The notes: a model not told the origin generated them from the letters alone. A stretch of DNA of 64,000 bases from Martinezella tropici (GCF_008370325.1 NZ_VNIP01000018.1:62001-126000); one strand, 5' to 3'. Counted from the stretch's first letter, positions 16,005-25,381 are shown. Numbers and translations: made by a program.

Positions 16005-17186
16005 TTGGGAACGGATCTGCATGCACCGTTGGGACAGAATCGCCGCCCCGGCCACCAGCGGCGTCTTCCACCCTTTGGGCGTATTCTCGGCGGCTTCTGT
16101 CTGATCGCGATTGCCTGCTTCTCCCTCTATTCGGCGCTGCAACGCGACGAGCTTCAGAAGACCCGGCCGATCGAAACCGCAAAAAAGGAAGAGCCCGCGC
16201 CGCCAGCCGAAACCAAGCCGGCGAACGGCCAGTCGGCCCTGACCCAGGTTGACCCGCAATCCGGCGCCAATACGTCGCGTGTCGTCACCGATGACGGTTC
16301 CGTCGTCACCATGTTCAGCCCCGGCAATCGCGACGGCAGCGGCCCGGTATTGATCAACGCCAATCAGGTGGGCCAGGATCCGCGCATGGCGGCGACGCCG
16401 AACGAGAGCCTGCTGGAGGATTCGCCCTTCGGCAAGCTGCCGGTCACCGCGCCGAGCGGGCTCAGGCCGATGGACCAATATGCGCGGCCCTGGTCCGGCA
16501 CCCGCGGCACGCGCATCGCCATCGTCGTCAGCGGCCTCGGCCTCAGCCAGACGGGCACTCAGCGCGCCATCGAGAAGCTGCCGGAGGAAATCACGCTCGC
16601 CTTTGCCGCCAGCGGCAACAGCCTGCAGCGTTGGATGCAGGAGGCCAGACGCGGCGGCCACGAGATCCTCATCCAGGTGCCCTTCGAGCCTTTCGACTAT
16701 CCCAGCAACAATCCCGGACCGGATACGCTGCTGACCTCGCTGTCATCGGCGAAGAATATCGACAATCTGCACAAGGCAATGGGCAAGATCACCAATTATA
16801 CCGGTGTCATGAACTATCTCGGCGGCCGCTTCCTTGCCAATCCCAATGCCCTGGAGCCGGTTCTGCGCGACGTCGGCAAACGCGGCTTGCTGTTCCTGGA
16901 TGATGGCTCTTCGGCACAATCGAAATCCGGAACGCTGTCGAAAACGCTGGAAGTGCCGCATGCCTTTGCCGATATCCAGCTCGATGGAGAGCTGCAGCAG
17001 GAGGCGATCCTGAAAAAACTCGATGAGCTGGAGCGCATTGCCCGCCGCAATGGTTCGGCGATCGGCGTTGCCTCCGCCTTCGACGAGAGCGTCGACGCCA
17101 TCAGCAAATGGAGTGAGGAAGCCGCCATGCGCGGCATAGAAATCGTTGCTGTCTCGGCGCTTGCCGAAGACCCGAAACATCCCTGA
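16005..17186 (+). CDS. divergent polysaccharide deacetylase (YibQ-like)
   Basis: With the start TTG at 16005 (after GATAGGAAC) the product is 393 aa. It has a cytoplasmic N terminus, one membrane anchor (about 30-47, FGRILGGFCLIAIACFSLYS), a Pro/Ala-rich linker and a C-terminal domain from about 170. That domain reads TRIAIVVSGLGLSQTGTQRAI...EITLAF and later DIQLDGE and RRNGSAIGVASA. This is the divergent NodB-like family that often follows ctpA and envC-type genes. The normal metal ligands of polysaccharide deacetylases are not obvious. An upstream TTG (15924) gives a longer, less likely N terminus. Confidence 0.82.
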   Translation: MGTDLHAPLGQNRRPGHQRRLPPFGRILGGFCLIAIACFSLYSALQRDELQKTRPIETAKKEEPAPPAETKPANGQSALTQVDPQSGANTSRVVTDDGSVVTMFSPGNRDGSGPVLINANQVGQDPRMAATPNESLLEDSPFGKLPVTAPSGLRPMDQYARPWSGTRGTRIAIVVSGLGLSQTGTQRAIEKLPEEITLAFAASGNSLQRWMQEARRGGHEILIQVPFEPFDYPSNNPGPDTLLTSLSSAKNIDNLHKAMGKITNYTGVMNYLGGRFLANPNALEPVLRDVGKRGLLFLDDGSSAQSKSGTLSKTLEVPHAFADIQLDGELQQEAILKKLDELERIARRNGSAIGVASAFDESVDAISKWSEEAAMRGIEIVAVSALAEDPKHP

Positions 17187-17201
17187 TCGCTGGAGAGAAA
17201 G

Positions 17202-17741
17202 ATGAGCACGCCCCACGCCCCCGTGAGAGCCGAAGACCTGCCCTACCGTCCCTGTGTCGGCATCATGATCCTGAACCGGGATGGTCTGGTCTGGGCCGGA
17301 CGCCGCATTCCGGTCGGCAATTCCGAATATGACGGCTCGCCGCAGCTCTGGCAGATGCCGCAAGGCGGGATAGACGACGGCGAAGATCCATTGAAAGCCG
17401 CCTATCGCGAGCTCTACGAAGAAACGGGTATGAAAACCGTGACCCTGCTGGCGGAAGCGAAAGACTGGATCAACTACGATCTGCCGCCGCAGCTGATTGG
17501 TATCGGCCTCAAAGGAAAATACCGCGGCCAGACGCAGCGCTGGTTCGCCTTCCGCTTCGACGGCGACGAAAGCGAGATCGCCATCAACCCGCCGCCGGGC
17601 GGCCACGAACCGGAATTCGATGCCTGGGAATGGAAGCCGATGGAAGCGCTGCCCGGCCTGATCGTTGCCTTCAAGCGGTCGGTCTACGAACGGGTCGTTT
17701 CAGAATTCAGCCATCTCGCCGGCCTGAAGGCCGAAGACTGA
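17202..17741 (+). CDS. rppH: RNA pyrophosphohydrolase
   Basis: RppH removes pyrophosphate from mRNA 5' ends and starts decay. The 179-aa Nudix protein has PYRPCVGIMILNRDG near the start, and the complete Nudix box GGIDDGEDPLKAAYRELYEETG with its glutamates is at about 55-76. GGAGAG is placed before the ATG. The gene is the last of the rsfS-to-rppH run and ends at a strong hairpin. Confidence 0.94.
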   Translation: MSTPHAPVRAEDLPYRPCVGIMILNRDGLVWAGRRIPVGNSEYDGSPQLWQMPQGGIDDGEDPLKAAYRELYEETGMKTVTLLAEAKDWINYDLPPQLIGIGLKGKYRGQTQRWFAFRFDGDESEIAINPPPGGHEPEFDAWEWKPMEALPGLIVAFKRSVYERVVSEFSHLAGLKAED

Positions 17742-17748
17742 ACGTAAG

Positions 17749-17776
17749 AGAACCGGCCGCAAAAGCGGCCGGTTCT
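17749..17776. terminator. bidirectional terminator between rppH and bfr
   Basis: A 12-bp perfect stem (AGAACCGGCCGC with GCGGCCGGTTCT) has an AAAA loop and lies between convergent genes. The T-tract is short on both sides. Confidence 0.7.
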
Positions 17777-17788
17777 GCAAGCTGTGGG

Positions 17789-18274
17789 CTATTCCGCGGA
17801 ATCGGCGGAGTCAGCGTTGAGCTGGCCATACTTGGCTTCGCCGATCTTCCCGAGCAGATCGAGCTGGGTTTCCAGGAAGTCGATATGGCCTTCCTCGTCC
17901 GCCAAGAGCTCTTCGAACAGCTTCATCGAAACATAGTCGCCGGCATCGTGACAGATGTCGCGGGATTTCTTGTAGGCCGTGCGGGCGTCGTATTCGCCGG
18001 CGAGATCGGCTTCCAGCACTTCCTTGACATTCTGGCCGATGCGCAACGGCGCCAGCGTCTGCAGGTTCGGATGGCCTTCGAGAAAGATGATGCGAGCGAC
18101 GAGACGATCGGCGTGCTGCATTTCCTCGATGGATTCGGCGCGCTCCTTTTTGGCGAGCTTCGTGTAGCCCCAGTCCTCAAGGAGTCGATAGTGAACCCAA
18201 TATTGATTGACTGCGCCAAGCTCGAGAAACAGCGCCTCGTTAAGCCGCTCGATGACTTTTTTGTCGCCTTTCAA
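17789..18274 (-). CDS. bfr: bacterioferritin
   Basis: An iron-storage 24-mer subunit with heme. Counting from the TTG at 18274 the protein is 161 aa, and Met52 (EEMQHADRL) is the heme ligand. The ferroxidase residues E18, E51 and H54 and the late E..H pair (ADEEGHIDF) are present. AGGAGAG lies 5 bases before the TTG; the ATG at 18298 would add 8 residues and lacks that support. It overlaps the end of bfd by 35 bases, so the two are coupled. Confidence 0.95.
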   Translation of the reverse strand: MKGDKKVIERLNEALFLELGAVNQYWVHYRLLEDWGYTKLAKKERAESIEEMQHADRLVARIIFLEGHPNLQTLAPLRIGQNVKEVLEADLAGEYDARTAYKKSRDICHDAGDYVSMKLFEELLADEEGHIDFLETQLDLLGKIGEAKYGQLNADSADSAE

Positions 18275-18551
18275 TGTCCGCTCTCCTGTTGTCTTCATGA
18301 AATTTTTTCAGGCGGGACATGAAATCAAATATTTCGGCTTCCGTCGAGTGACGACGGGCATGATAATCTTCGGTTGTCTGTATAATGATATCAACGACAT
18401 TCGGGAAACAGCCGCAGCAACGGCCGCGCTTTTCCATGGCGTGATAAACCTTGGCGGGAACGATGAGCTGCCAACAATCCTCGTCCAGGAACTCGTTGAT
18501 GACGTCCCTGATTTCCTTGTCGGTGATGTAATTACAACTGCAAACCAGCAT
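18240..18551 (-). CDS. bfd: bacterioferritin-associated ferredoxin
   Basis: A [2Fe-2S] protein that reduces bacterioferritin to release iron. The 103 aa contain CSC (4-6) and CCGC (45-48), giving the four cysteines of the Bfd cluster, within the BFD-like fold. The C-terminal tail (RRADIERRQKSHRAA) is longer than in many Bfd proteins because the frame runs on into the start of bfr. GAACGAAGA precedes the ATG. Confidence 0.93.
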   Translation of the reverse strand: MLVCSCNYITDKEIRDVINEFLDEDCWQLIVPAKVYHAMEKRGRCCGCFPNVVDIIIQTTEDYHARRHSTEAEIFDFMSRLKKFHEDNRRADIERRQKSHRAA

Positions 18552-18590
18552 TCTTCGTTCAGCCCGTCAAACATGACATTCGCTGTCTTG

Positions 18591-18620
18591 TTATCTGCTA
18601 AAGAAGACGCCCTTTGTCAA
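18591..18620 (-). promoter_or_regulatory. possible bfd-bfr promoter
   Basis: On the minus strand TTGACA (18620-18615) and AGATAA (18596-18591) are separated by 18 bases, about 40 bases before the bfd start. An ATTCGAAT palindrome lies just upstream of the -35. I do not see a clear Irr or Fur box. Confidence 0.4.
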
Positions 18621-18691
18621 GAAAGAAACGATTCGAATTCATCCGCCGATGAGGCCGTTGACCTTTTGCCTTCGATGCGAAGACCGGAATT

Positions 18692-21600
18692 TCAATGGAA
18701 ATTGCGCCCCCGCGGCATGACTCCAGCTGTTTCGGCACCATTGCTGCGGCCTTCCGCCGCTGCCCCGGCAGCGGCTCCACGCGGCGGCAGCGGGAGCTTC
18801 TCCTTTTGTCTGACATCCATGGTCGGCCGAAGCGCCTCATCCGCCCGATCGCTGACGCCGAAACGCCGTGCCTCGCGCTGAAGAATGCCGAGCGCCGGCG
18901 TCATGTCCTCGATATGATCGACCACCACATGGATGACACCGCTCTCGCTCTGCAGCCGGCCACGGATCTTCACCAGCCGCGCGCCCATGACGATGGCACG
19001 ATACTTCTCGAACTTCTTCGGCCAGACGATCGCATTGGCAACGCCGGTCTCGTCCTCCAAGGTCATGAAGATCACCCCCTTGGCCGAACCCGGCCGCTGG
19101 CGCACCAGCACCAGGCCGGCGATCGTCACCATCCGCCCATTCGCCACCTTTGGCAGATCCCGGCTTTGCACGATGCCCTGCCGCGCGAAATCGGCGCGCA
19201 GGAAGGAAACCGGATGCGCTTTCAGCGACAGTGACAGATAGCGATAATCCTCGATGACCTGCTCGCCGGGCAGCATCTCCGGCAACGTGACAGCCGGCTC
19301 GATCTGGAGTTCCGCATGGTCGCCAAGATCGAAAAGGGGGAGCTTTTCGGCGGCACTTCCGGCATCGAGCGCCCGCACCGCCCAGAGTGCCTCGCGCCGG
19401 CTCAAGCCGATAGAGCCGAACGCATCCGCATCCGCCAGGCGCTCGATCTGCGCCTTGGCAAGACCGGAGCGCAGCCAGAGATCGCGCACGGACCGATAGC
19501 CCTCGCCACGGCGCTCAGTGAGCTGCTTCATCTCATCCTCAGACAGACCCTTGACCTGCCGGAAGCCGAGGCGGACGGCACATTGCGTCTTGACGATCCC
19601 GCGCATCGACGCATGACGCGGCTCGACCGAACTGCGGTCGAAAGACGCCTTCTCCAGCAGACAATCCCAGCTGGAACGATTGACATCCACCGGCCGCACC
19701 TCGACGCCGTGCTCGCGCGCATCGCGCACCAGCTGCGCCGGCGCATAGAAGCCCATCGGCTGGGCATTGAGGATCGCCGCACAGAAGACATCGGGATAAT
19801 AGGCTTTGAGCCAGGAGGAGGCGTAGACGAGAAGGGCGAAGGAGGCCGCATGGCTTTCAGGAAAGCCATATTCACCGAAGCCCTTGATCTGCTCGAAACA
19901 GTTCTTGGCGAACTCACGGTCATAACCCCGGGCAACCATGCCACCGACCATCTTCTCCTCGAAAGTGTGGATGGTCCCGGTCCGCTTGAAGGTCGCCATC
20001 GCCCGGCGTAACTTGTCGGCCTCGGCAGGCGTAAATCCCGCTGCCGTAATGGCGATCTGCATAGCCTGTTCCTGAAACAGGGGAACGCCCAGCGTTCGCT
20101 TCAGCACTTCCTTCAGCTCTTCGCTCGGATAGTCGAGCTCCTTTCCCGCCCGATAGGCTTCCCGCCGCTTGAGATAGGGGTGCACCATATTGCCCTGGAT
20201 AGGACCTGGCCGAACGATCGCCACTTCGATGACCAGATCGTAAAATTTGCGGGGCCGCAGACGCGGCAGCATGCTCATCTGCGCCCGGCTTTCGATTTGG
20301 AAGACGCCGATCGTGTCGGCCCGGCAGATCATGTCGTAGACTGGCTCGCCGTCGGGGTAGTTGGCGTAACCAAGGTCAGCGAGCTCCTTCTTCACGTCGT
20401 AATGCAGGAGCAACAGATCGAAAGCCTTGGCGAGACAGGTCAGCATGCCAAGCGCGAGCACGTCGATCTTCAATATGTTGAGATTGTCGAGATCGTCCTT
20501 GTTCCACTCGATCATGTAGCGATCATCCATCGCCGTATGCATGATCGGCACCACTTCGTCCAATCGATCCCTGGTGATGACGAAGCCGCCGACATGCTGG
20601 GTCAGATGCCGCGGAAATCCCATCAGCGTCGAAGCATAGGAAAGGACGTTCCGTGTCGTCTTGTCCTTGAGATCGAGACCGGCAATCTTCGCCTCGCGCT
20701 CGGACAGCTCTTCCGTCGACCAGCCCCAGACGCCGCTCGCAAGAGCCGACTGCACATCCTCCGACAGGCCGAAGGCCTTGGCCACTTCGCGGCCGGCCGA
20801 GCGCGCCCGATAGCTGGTGACCGCCGCCGTCAGCCCGGCATGCTCGATGTGGTAATGGTCATAGATAAACTGGATGACCTCTTCACGCTTCTCATGTTCG
20901 AAATCGACATCGATATCAGGCGGCTCCTCGCGCTCCGTCGAGATGAAGCGTTCGAACAAAAGCGACGTGATTTCTGGATTGACCTCCGTAATCTTGAGGC
21001 AATAGCAGACCAAGGAGTTGGCGGCTGAACCACGCCCCTGACACAGGATATTCTTACTGCGAGCATGTTCCATGATGCGGCGCACCGTCAGGAAATAGGG
21101 CTCATATTGCTTTTCGCGGATAAGAGCGAGCTCATCATTGATCTGTTTGGCGACCTTTTCGGGAATCTCATCAGGATAGCGCCATCTGGCGCCTTCCCAC
21201 GTCAGCCGCTCCAGCGTTTCCGAGACGGTTTCGCCAGGAACGCTTTCGTCGGGATAGTTATGCTTCAGCTCATCCAGTGAAAAAGACAGCCGGCTAAAAA
21301 ACTTCTGCGTATTGGCGACCGCCTTCGGATAATCCCGGAAAAGGCGCGCTATCTCGGCAGCGTCCTTCATATAGCGCTCGGCATTCGCTGCCAGTTTGAA
21401 ACCGGCTTCGGCGATCGGCACATGCTCGCGGATCGAAACAATGATATCGGCAAGCGGCTTGCGTTCGGTTGCATGATAGAGCGGTTGATTGCTGGCGATC
21501 AGCCGCACGCCGTTGCGTTGCGCAAGAATGGAAAACGTAGCAAAGACCATCCGATCCCGCCCGTCATAGGCAGGCGACAGGACCATATGGAACTTTCGGC

Positions 21601-22159
21601 CAAAGCGCATCCATAGCCGCTTCAGGCACTCCTCAAGCTTTGCCTGCTCCTCCGGCGTCTCGACGCTTGTCGCATCGGGAACGAGCGCCAGCATCATCTC
21701 GTCGCCCCATTCCAGAAGGTCGGCTTCCTCGAGCTGACAGGAACCTTTCTCGGCTCTGAGATTGCCGGCACTCAACAGCCGGCAGAGATGTGCCCAGCCC
21801 TTGCGATTCTCCGGATAGGCAAGAATGTCAGGCGTGCCGTCCGAAAACACCAGGCGCGCGCCGGGCTGAAAAGGGGCAGGCTTCAGGAGCGGCTTTTCCG
21901 GCTTCCCCTTGGCTCGAAGCTCCAGGTTTTCCTCGATGGCCCTCTTATGCTCCGCCCAAAGAACCTTGGTATGCGCATGCGCCTTGACGACGCCTGCCAC
22001 CGAATTGCGGTCGGCAATTCCAAACCCGGACAGTTTCAGGATGGCGGCCTGCATCACCATTTCTTCCGGATGCGAGGCGCCTTCGAGAAAGGAGAAGTTC
22101 GTTCTCGCCCCGATCTCGAAGAAGGGCACGGGTTCGTGAAAGCTCGGGCGCGCGTTCAT
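18692..22159 (-). CDS. dnaE2: error-prone DNA polymerase DnaE2
   Basis: The 1155-aa alpha-type polymerase of the mutagenesis cassette. A PHP domain is at the N terminus (FFEIGARTNFSFLEGASHPEE), and the palm carries PDIDVDFEHEKREEVIQF with the catalytic aspartates. The finger region and an OB fold near the C terminus (GLVLVRQRPGSAKGVIFMTLEDETG) follow. The frame is open 48 codons further upstream, but the ATG at 22159 overlaps the imuB stop as ATGA, which settles the start. DnaE2 works with ImuB and ImuA in damage-induced translesion synthesis. Confidence 0.95.
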   Translation of the reverse strand: MNARPSFHEPVPFFEIGARTNFSFLEGASHPEEMVMQAAILKLSGFGIADRNSVAGVVKAHAHTKVLWAEHKRAIEENLELRAKGKPEKPLLKPAPFQPGARLVFSDGTPDILAYPENRKGWAHLCRLLSAGNLRAEKGSCQLEEADLLEWGDEMMLALVPDATSVETPEEQAKLEECLKRLWMRFGRKFHMVLSPAYDGRDRMVFATFSILAQRNGVRLIASNQPLYHATERKPLADIIVSIREHVPIAEAGFKLAANAERYMKDAAEIARLFRDYPKAVANTQKFFSRLSFSLDELKHNYPDESVPGETVSETLERLTWEGARWRYPDEIPEKVAKQINDELALIREKQYEPYFLTVRRIMEHARSKNILCQGRGSAANSLVCYCLKITEVNPEITSLLFERFISTEREEPPDIDVDFEHEKREEVIQFIYDHYHIEHAGLTAAVTSYRARSAGREVAKAFGLSEDVQSALASGVWGWSTEELSEREAKIAGLDLKDKTTRNVLSYASTLMGFPRHLTQHVGGFVITRDRLDEVVPIMHTAMDDRYMIEWNKDDLDNLNILKIDVLALGMLTCLAKAFDLLLLHYDVKKELADLGYANYPDGEPVYDMICRADTIGVFQIESRAQMSMLPRLRPRKFYDLVIEVAIVRPGPIQGNMVHPYLKRREAYRAGKELDYPSEELKEVLKRTLGVPLFQEQAMQIAITAAGFTPAEADKLRRAMATFKRTGTIHTFEEKMVGGMVARGYDREFAKNCFEQIKGFGEYGFPESHAASFALLVYASSWLKAYYPDVFCAAILNAQPMGFYAPAQLVRDAREHGVEVRPVDVNRSSWDCLLEKASFDRSSVEPRHASMRGIVKTQCAVRLGFRQVKGLSEDEMKQLTERRGEGYRSVRDLWLRSGLAKAQIERLADADAFGSIGLSRREALWAVRALDAGSAAEKLPLFDLGDHAELQIEPAVTLPEMLPGEQVIEDYRYLSLSLKAHPVSFLRADFARQGIVQSRDLPKVANGRMVTIAGLVLVRQRPGSAKGVIFMTLEDETGVANAIVWPKKFEKYRAIVMGARLVKIRGRLQSESGVIHVVVDHIEDMTPALGILQREARRFGVSDRADEALRPTMDVRQKEKLPLPPRGAAAGAAAEGRSNGAETAGVMPRGRNFH

Positions 22160-23784
22160 GCGAAGACCCCGTGCATGTACCAGTCCGGCGCCGTTCCCCC
22201 GCGTCCATAAAGCCCCTTGCGGAACAGCCAGAAACGATGGCCTTCCTCGTCCTCCACCTGGAAATAATCGCGGGCGGGTTCTTCCTTTTCCTCGATCCAC
22301 CATTCCGCCGAAAGCCGCTCCGGCCCTTCAGCCCGGCTGACCCGATGCATGACCCGCCGCCAACGGAACTGCCGGGGCGGGCCATCGGGCACTTCGGCGG
22401 CAACGGCTTCGATCGGCTCCGGCATGCGAAACAGCCGCAACGGCCGTTCACCCCGGGAAAAGCCGTAGCCGGCATAGTCGGCGCCCGCCCGTCTGCGAGC
22501 GGCAAGGACATCCATAGCCGGCACCGGCCGTATCGCCCGCTCGGGAATATGGCTTTGCTGCAGCTCGAAACCCTGCAGGCAATCCGGGCCCAGCCGCGCG
22601 GCCACCCGGTCGACAAAAGCGGCGAGCGACCCGTCCTGACGGTCTTCTCCGACGAAATCGCCTTGCATCGCGTCGAAAGGCGCATATTGGAGAATATTGA
22701 GACGGACGATCTCGAAACCATAGCCGACATCGAGATCGTCATGAATGGCGCCAAAACGCTCCGTGAACAGGTTGGCGATCCGGCACGGCTCCCGCAGCGG
22801 CTGCGATGCGCCCGCAGCAACGCGGAAGACTGCTCCATCCACCCTGAACAACAGGAGTTCGAAGGAGCGGCCGCCGACACCACGGGCTTCCAGTCCCGGC
22901 TTCAACGTTTCGGCGAGCTGGCGGGCAAGCTGGAGAATGTCGGCTTCCGCCTGAACTGGCTCGGCCAGCCGGCGCTCGGCCGACAATTGCGCGACCGGAC
23001 GGCGCGGCGAGATCGGCTCCTCGACGAGGCCGACGGCCTGATCGAGCCGCAACATCAGCTGCGCACCGAAACGGCGGGCAAGCGGCGCACGCGGCGCTGC
23101 CAGAAGGTCGCCCACCTGCTTCAATCCCAGTTTCTGCAACGCGGCGATGGTCTCTTCGCCGAGCCTCAGAGACGCCACGGGCAGTGGCGCCAGGGCCTCT
23201 TCCATGGCTTCCGAAGGAACGACACGGCTTTCGTCGAAACGAGCAACCGCCCAGGAGAGGCCGGGCGCGGAGGAAATGGCGCCACGCACATCGAGGCCCA
23301 GCCGGGAAATCCGGATCAATATATCCTCGAGCAGCGCCTCTTCGCCGCCGAAAAGATGGGCGCAGCCGGTAATGTCGAGAAAAAGACCATCCTTACCGTC
23401 GATCGCCACCAGCGGCGTATAGCGGTCACACCAGTCGGCGATCGCTTCCAGCAGCTTGCGATCCGCGGCCGAATCCTCCTCGACGACATCGAGATCGGGA
23501 CAGATCGCCTTCGCCTCGGCCACGCCCTGGCCCTGCTTCAGGCCGATCATCTCCGCACGCTCGTTGAGCGCGGTCAGCCGCATGGCATTGTTGAGCTTGC
23601 CGGCACAGGCCAGCGGCGGCGCTTCAAGCCTGCCTGTCGAACGCCAGGACAGGCCCCAGCGCTTGCGCGCGATGCGGTCGGTCGGCAGATGCGGGAAGGT
23701 CAGCGCCAAAATGCGCTGCGTGTTCGCCGGGAAAGGCAGGGCGTTGAGTGTCGAGGACAGGGGCAAAGCGGCGGTCATGGGCAT
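22156..23784 (-). CDS. imuB: ImuB, catalytically dead Y-family polymerase
   Basis: 542 aa with the Y-family layout (RILALTFPHLPTDRIARKRWG near residue 24; GLFLDITGCAHLFGGE near 130). The acidic catalytic residues are missing at both expected places: the MDAFYA-type Asp is replaced by TFP, and the SIDE motif by LFLDITG. That is the hallmark of ImuB, which acts as a clamp- and DnaE2-binding adaptor. The start overlaps the imuA frame by 161 bases and the end overlaps dnaE2 by 4, so the three form one operon. Confidence 0.93.
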   Translation of the reverse strand: MPMTAALPLSSTLNALPFPANTQRILALTFPHLPTDRIARKRWGLSWRSTGRLEAPPLACAGKLNNAMRLTALNERAEMIGLKQGQGVAEAKAICPDLDVVEEDSAADRKLLEAIADWCDRYTPLVAIDGKDGLFLDITGCAHLFGGEEALLEDILIRISRLGLDVRGAISSAPGLSWAVARFDESRVVPSEAMEEALAPLPVASLRLGEETIAALQKLGLKQVGDLLAAPRAPLARRFGAQLMLRLDQAVGLVEEPISPRRPVAQLSAERRLAEPVQAEADILQLARQLAETLKPGLEARGVGGRSFELLLFRVDGAVFRVAAGASQPLREPCRIANLFTERFGAIHDDLDVGYGFEIVRLNILQYAPFDAMQGDFVGEDRQDGSLAAFVDRVAARLGPDCLQGFELQQSHIPERAIRPVPAMDVLAARRRAGADYAGYGFSRGERPLRLFRMPEPIEAVAAEVPDGPPRQFRWRRVMHRVSRAEGPERLSAEWWIEEKEEPARDYFQVEDEEGHRFWLFRKGLYGRGGTAPDWYMHGVFA

Positions 23785-24619
23785 TCCACTCCAGGGTTAT
23801 GGAAAGAGGCGCCGGGTTTCGGCTCTTTTCCAAGGTCAGACGAAAGGCCGGATGACCGATGCTGCCGCCAAGCACCGATCCGTCCGGCAGGGGCCGCGCC
23901 AGCGCCGGCGCGGGTTCGACGGAAAAGCGGAAGAGGGCGCTGCTCGCTTCCTCCTCGCCTCCTTGTCGCAACAGAAACAAGGGCCGCCCCGCCGCCTTGG
24001 CCCTCAGCGCCAGCCGTCGGCTTTCGGTCAGGCCGAAACGGGCGGGATTGCCGCGCACTTCCAGAATGACGAGAGTAAAGGCAGCACTCCCAAGTGCTGC
24101 CTCCGCCACCCAGAGCGCGTCTTCCAGCTTGCGCGGCGAGGCCTGCAGGAAAGCCTCGGGCTCCAGGCCGAAATTCCGGATGCCGATGGCATAGGGCAGG
24201 CCCGCCTCCATCGTGGCGACCGTATCGCCGATCCACAGGATCGGAGATGCGGCCGCGTCTGTACCCGAAGCTTGCGCGTGAAGCCGCGCGGCAAGCGCAA
24301 GGGTAAAGCCGCTCGCTGCCCCCGCATCGCGCAGGCCGAGCGAGCGGATTTCCGTCAGCGCATCGAGCGGCAGACCGCCTTGCAGGGCGGCATCGAGATC
24401 GTCGACGCCGGTCGCAAGAAACGGCTGGGCAGGCTTAGACTGAGCAGACCTGGCTTGGGCAGGCAGAGGCTTTCCAATGCCTGCCGATCCCATGACCGGC
24501 TTGGCCGCCAGCATCTCATACGCCGCCGCTGCCAGTGCCGGAATCGGCCTGCCTTCCAGTCTGGCAATGGTTTCACGCAGGACAAAAAGCGTTTCCCGCG
24601 CCACGGCGGCCTCGGCCAT
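23624..24619 (-). CDS. imuA: ImuA, SOS mutagenesis RecA-like protein
   Basis: 331 aa of the ImuA family: N-terminal helices, then a RecA-like core (FLATGVDDLDAALQGGLPLDALTEI) that lacks a normal Walker A lysine. SPILWIGDTVATMEAGLPYA and LVILEVRGNPARFGLTESRRLALRA are typical. The ATG at 24619 has GGAG at good spacing; a GTG at 24628 is an alternative. Its 3' end runs 161 bases into imuB in another frame, which is long for coupled genes. It is directly behind a LexA box. Confidence 0.88.
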   Translation of the reverse strand: MAEAAVARETLFVLRETIARLEGRPIPALAAAAYEMLAAKPVMGSAGIGKPLPAQARSAQSKPAQPFLATGVDDLDAALQGGLPLDALTEIRSLGLRDAGAASGFTLALAARLHAQASGTDAAASPILWIGDTVATMEAGLPYAIGIRNFGLEPEAFLQASPRKLEDALWVAEAALGSAAFTLVILEVRGNPARFGLTESRRLALRAKAAGRPLFLLRQGGEEEASSALFRFSVEPAPALARPLPDGSVLGGSIGHPAFRLTLEKSRNPAPLSITLEWNAHDRRFAPVLDTQRPAFPGEHAAHFGADLPASADRPHRAQALGPVLAFDRQA

Positions 24620-24642
24620 GACGTTCACTCCAGATCGATAAT

Positions 24643-24657
24643 GTTCCTGTTATGTTC
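24643..24657. promoter_or_regulatory. LexA (SOS) box of imuA-imuB-dnaE2
   Basis: GTTC-CTGTTAT-GTTC is an exact match to the alphaproteobacterial LexA site GTTC-N7-GTTC. It lies 24 bases before the imuA start. Confidence 0.88.
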
Positions 24658-24736
24658 TTATGGATTCCAGAGGTCAGGAAAAGAGTCAACACCAATTTAT
24701 AAGAAAATATTCCTCTGCGTAGAGTCGGTTGATTTT

Positions 24737-24841
24737 AGGTCCACTCGACCTACAATCCGAATTCGCTCTAAAATCAAATAGGTAGAGCATGATGTCGTCC
24801 GAAAACCGCTCAAATACTTTTCGGCATCATGCTCCAATCCG
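24737..24841. repeat. RIME-like intergenic repeat, family 2 (copy B)
   Basis: It contains TTTTAGGTCCACTCGACCTA at one end and CCGAAAACCGCTC...CTTTTCGGCATCATGCTC at the other, the reverse complement of copy A at 10973. It lies between the SOS cassette and the metallopeptidase gene. Confidence 0.7.
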
Positions 24842-24896
24842 CTCTCGTAAAAGCAGCGCAAAGCCTCTATATGACCAGCCAAGGAAGGAAGTATTC

Positions 24897-25334
24897 ATGG
24901 CTCGCGTTGACCAGAGCGAAAACTGGCGGGATCGTCACTCGCCCTCCATTAGCACATTCGAATCTCTGGCAATGGAGGCCTATAGCCACCTGCCGGACGA
25001 ATTTCGCTCGCTCACCGGTGATCTCGTCATCCTCATCGAAGATTTCCCGGATGATGACGTGTTCGAGGACATGGCGCTGGAAACGCCCTTCGACCTGCTC
25101 GGCCTCTTCGAAGGCCGCGGCATCTCTGAGCGCTTCACCGCCCAGACCGGCGACATGCCCAACAAGATCCGCCTCTATCGCCGGCCGATCATCGATTATT
25201 GGGCCGAAAACGACGAAACCCTCGGCGACATCATCACCCACGTCCTGATCCACGAGATCGGCCACCATTTCGGCCTGAGCGACGAGGACATGGAGCGCAT
25301 CGAGGCGAGCGCGGAAGAAGCGACGGATCGCTGA
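24897..25334 (+). CDS. zincin-like metallopeptidase family protein
   Basis: 145 aa with HEIGHHFGLSDEDMERIE near the C terminus, a gluzincin-type HExxH followed by a conserved Gly-Leu-Ser-Asp. This is the short bacterial metallopeptidase family once named DUF1025. The upstream region has the family segments FRSLTGDLVILIEDFPDDD and NKIRLYRRPI. AAGGAAGGAAG lies before the ATG at 24897; the longer open frame only reads through the repeat. The substrate is unknown. Confidence 0.88.
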   Translation: MARVDQSENWRDRHSPSISTFESLAMEAYSHLPDEFRSLTGDLVILIEDFPDDDVFEDMALETPFDLLGLFEGRGISERFTAQTGDMPNKIRLYRRPIIDYWAENDETLGDIITHVLIHEIGHHFGLSDEDMERIEASAEEATDR

Positions 25335-25381
25335 CGCGTTTCGCATTTAAGAATTGCGGGAAAGAAGGAAAATCCGACGAT

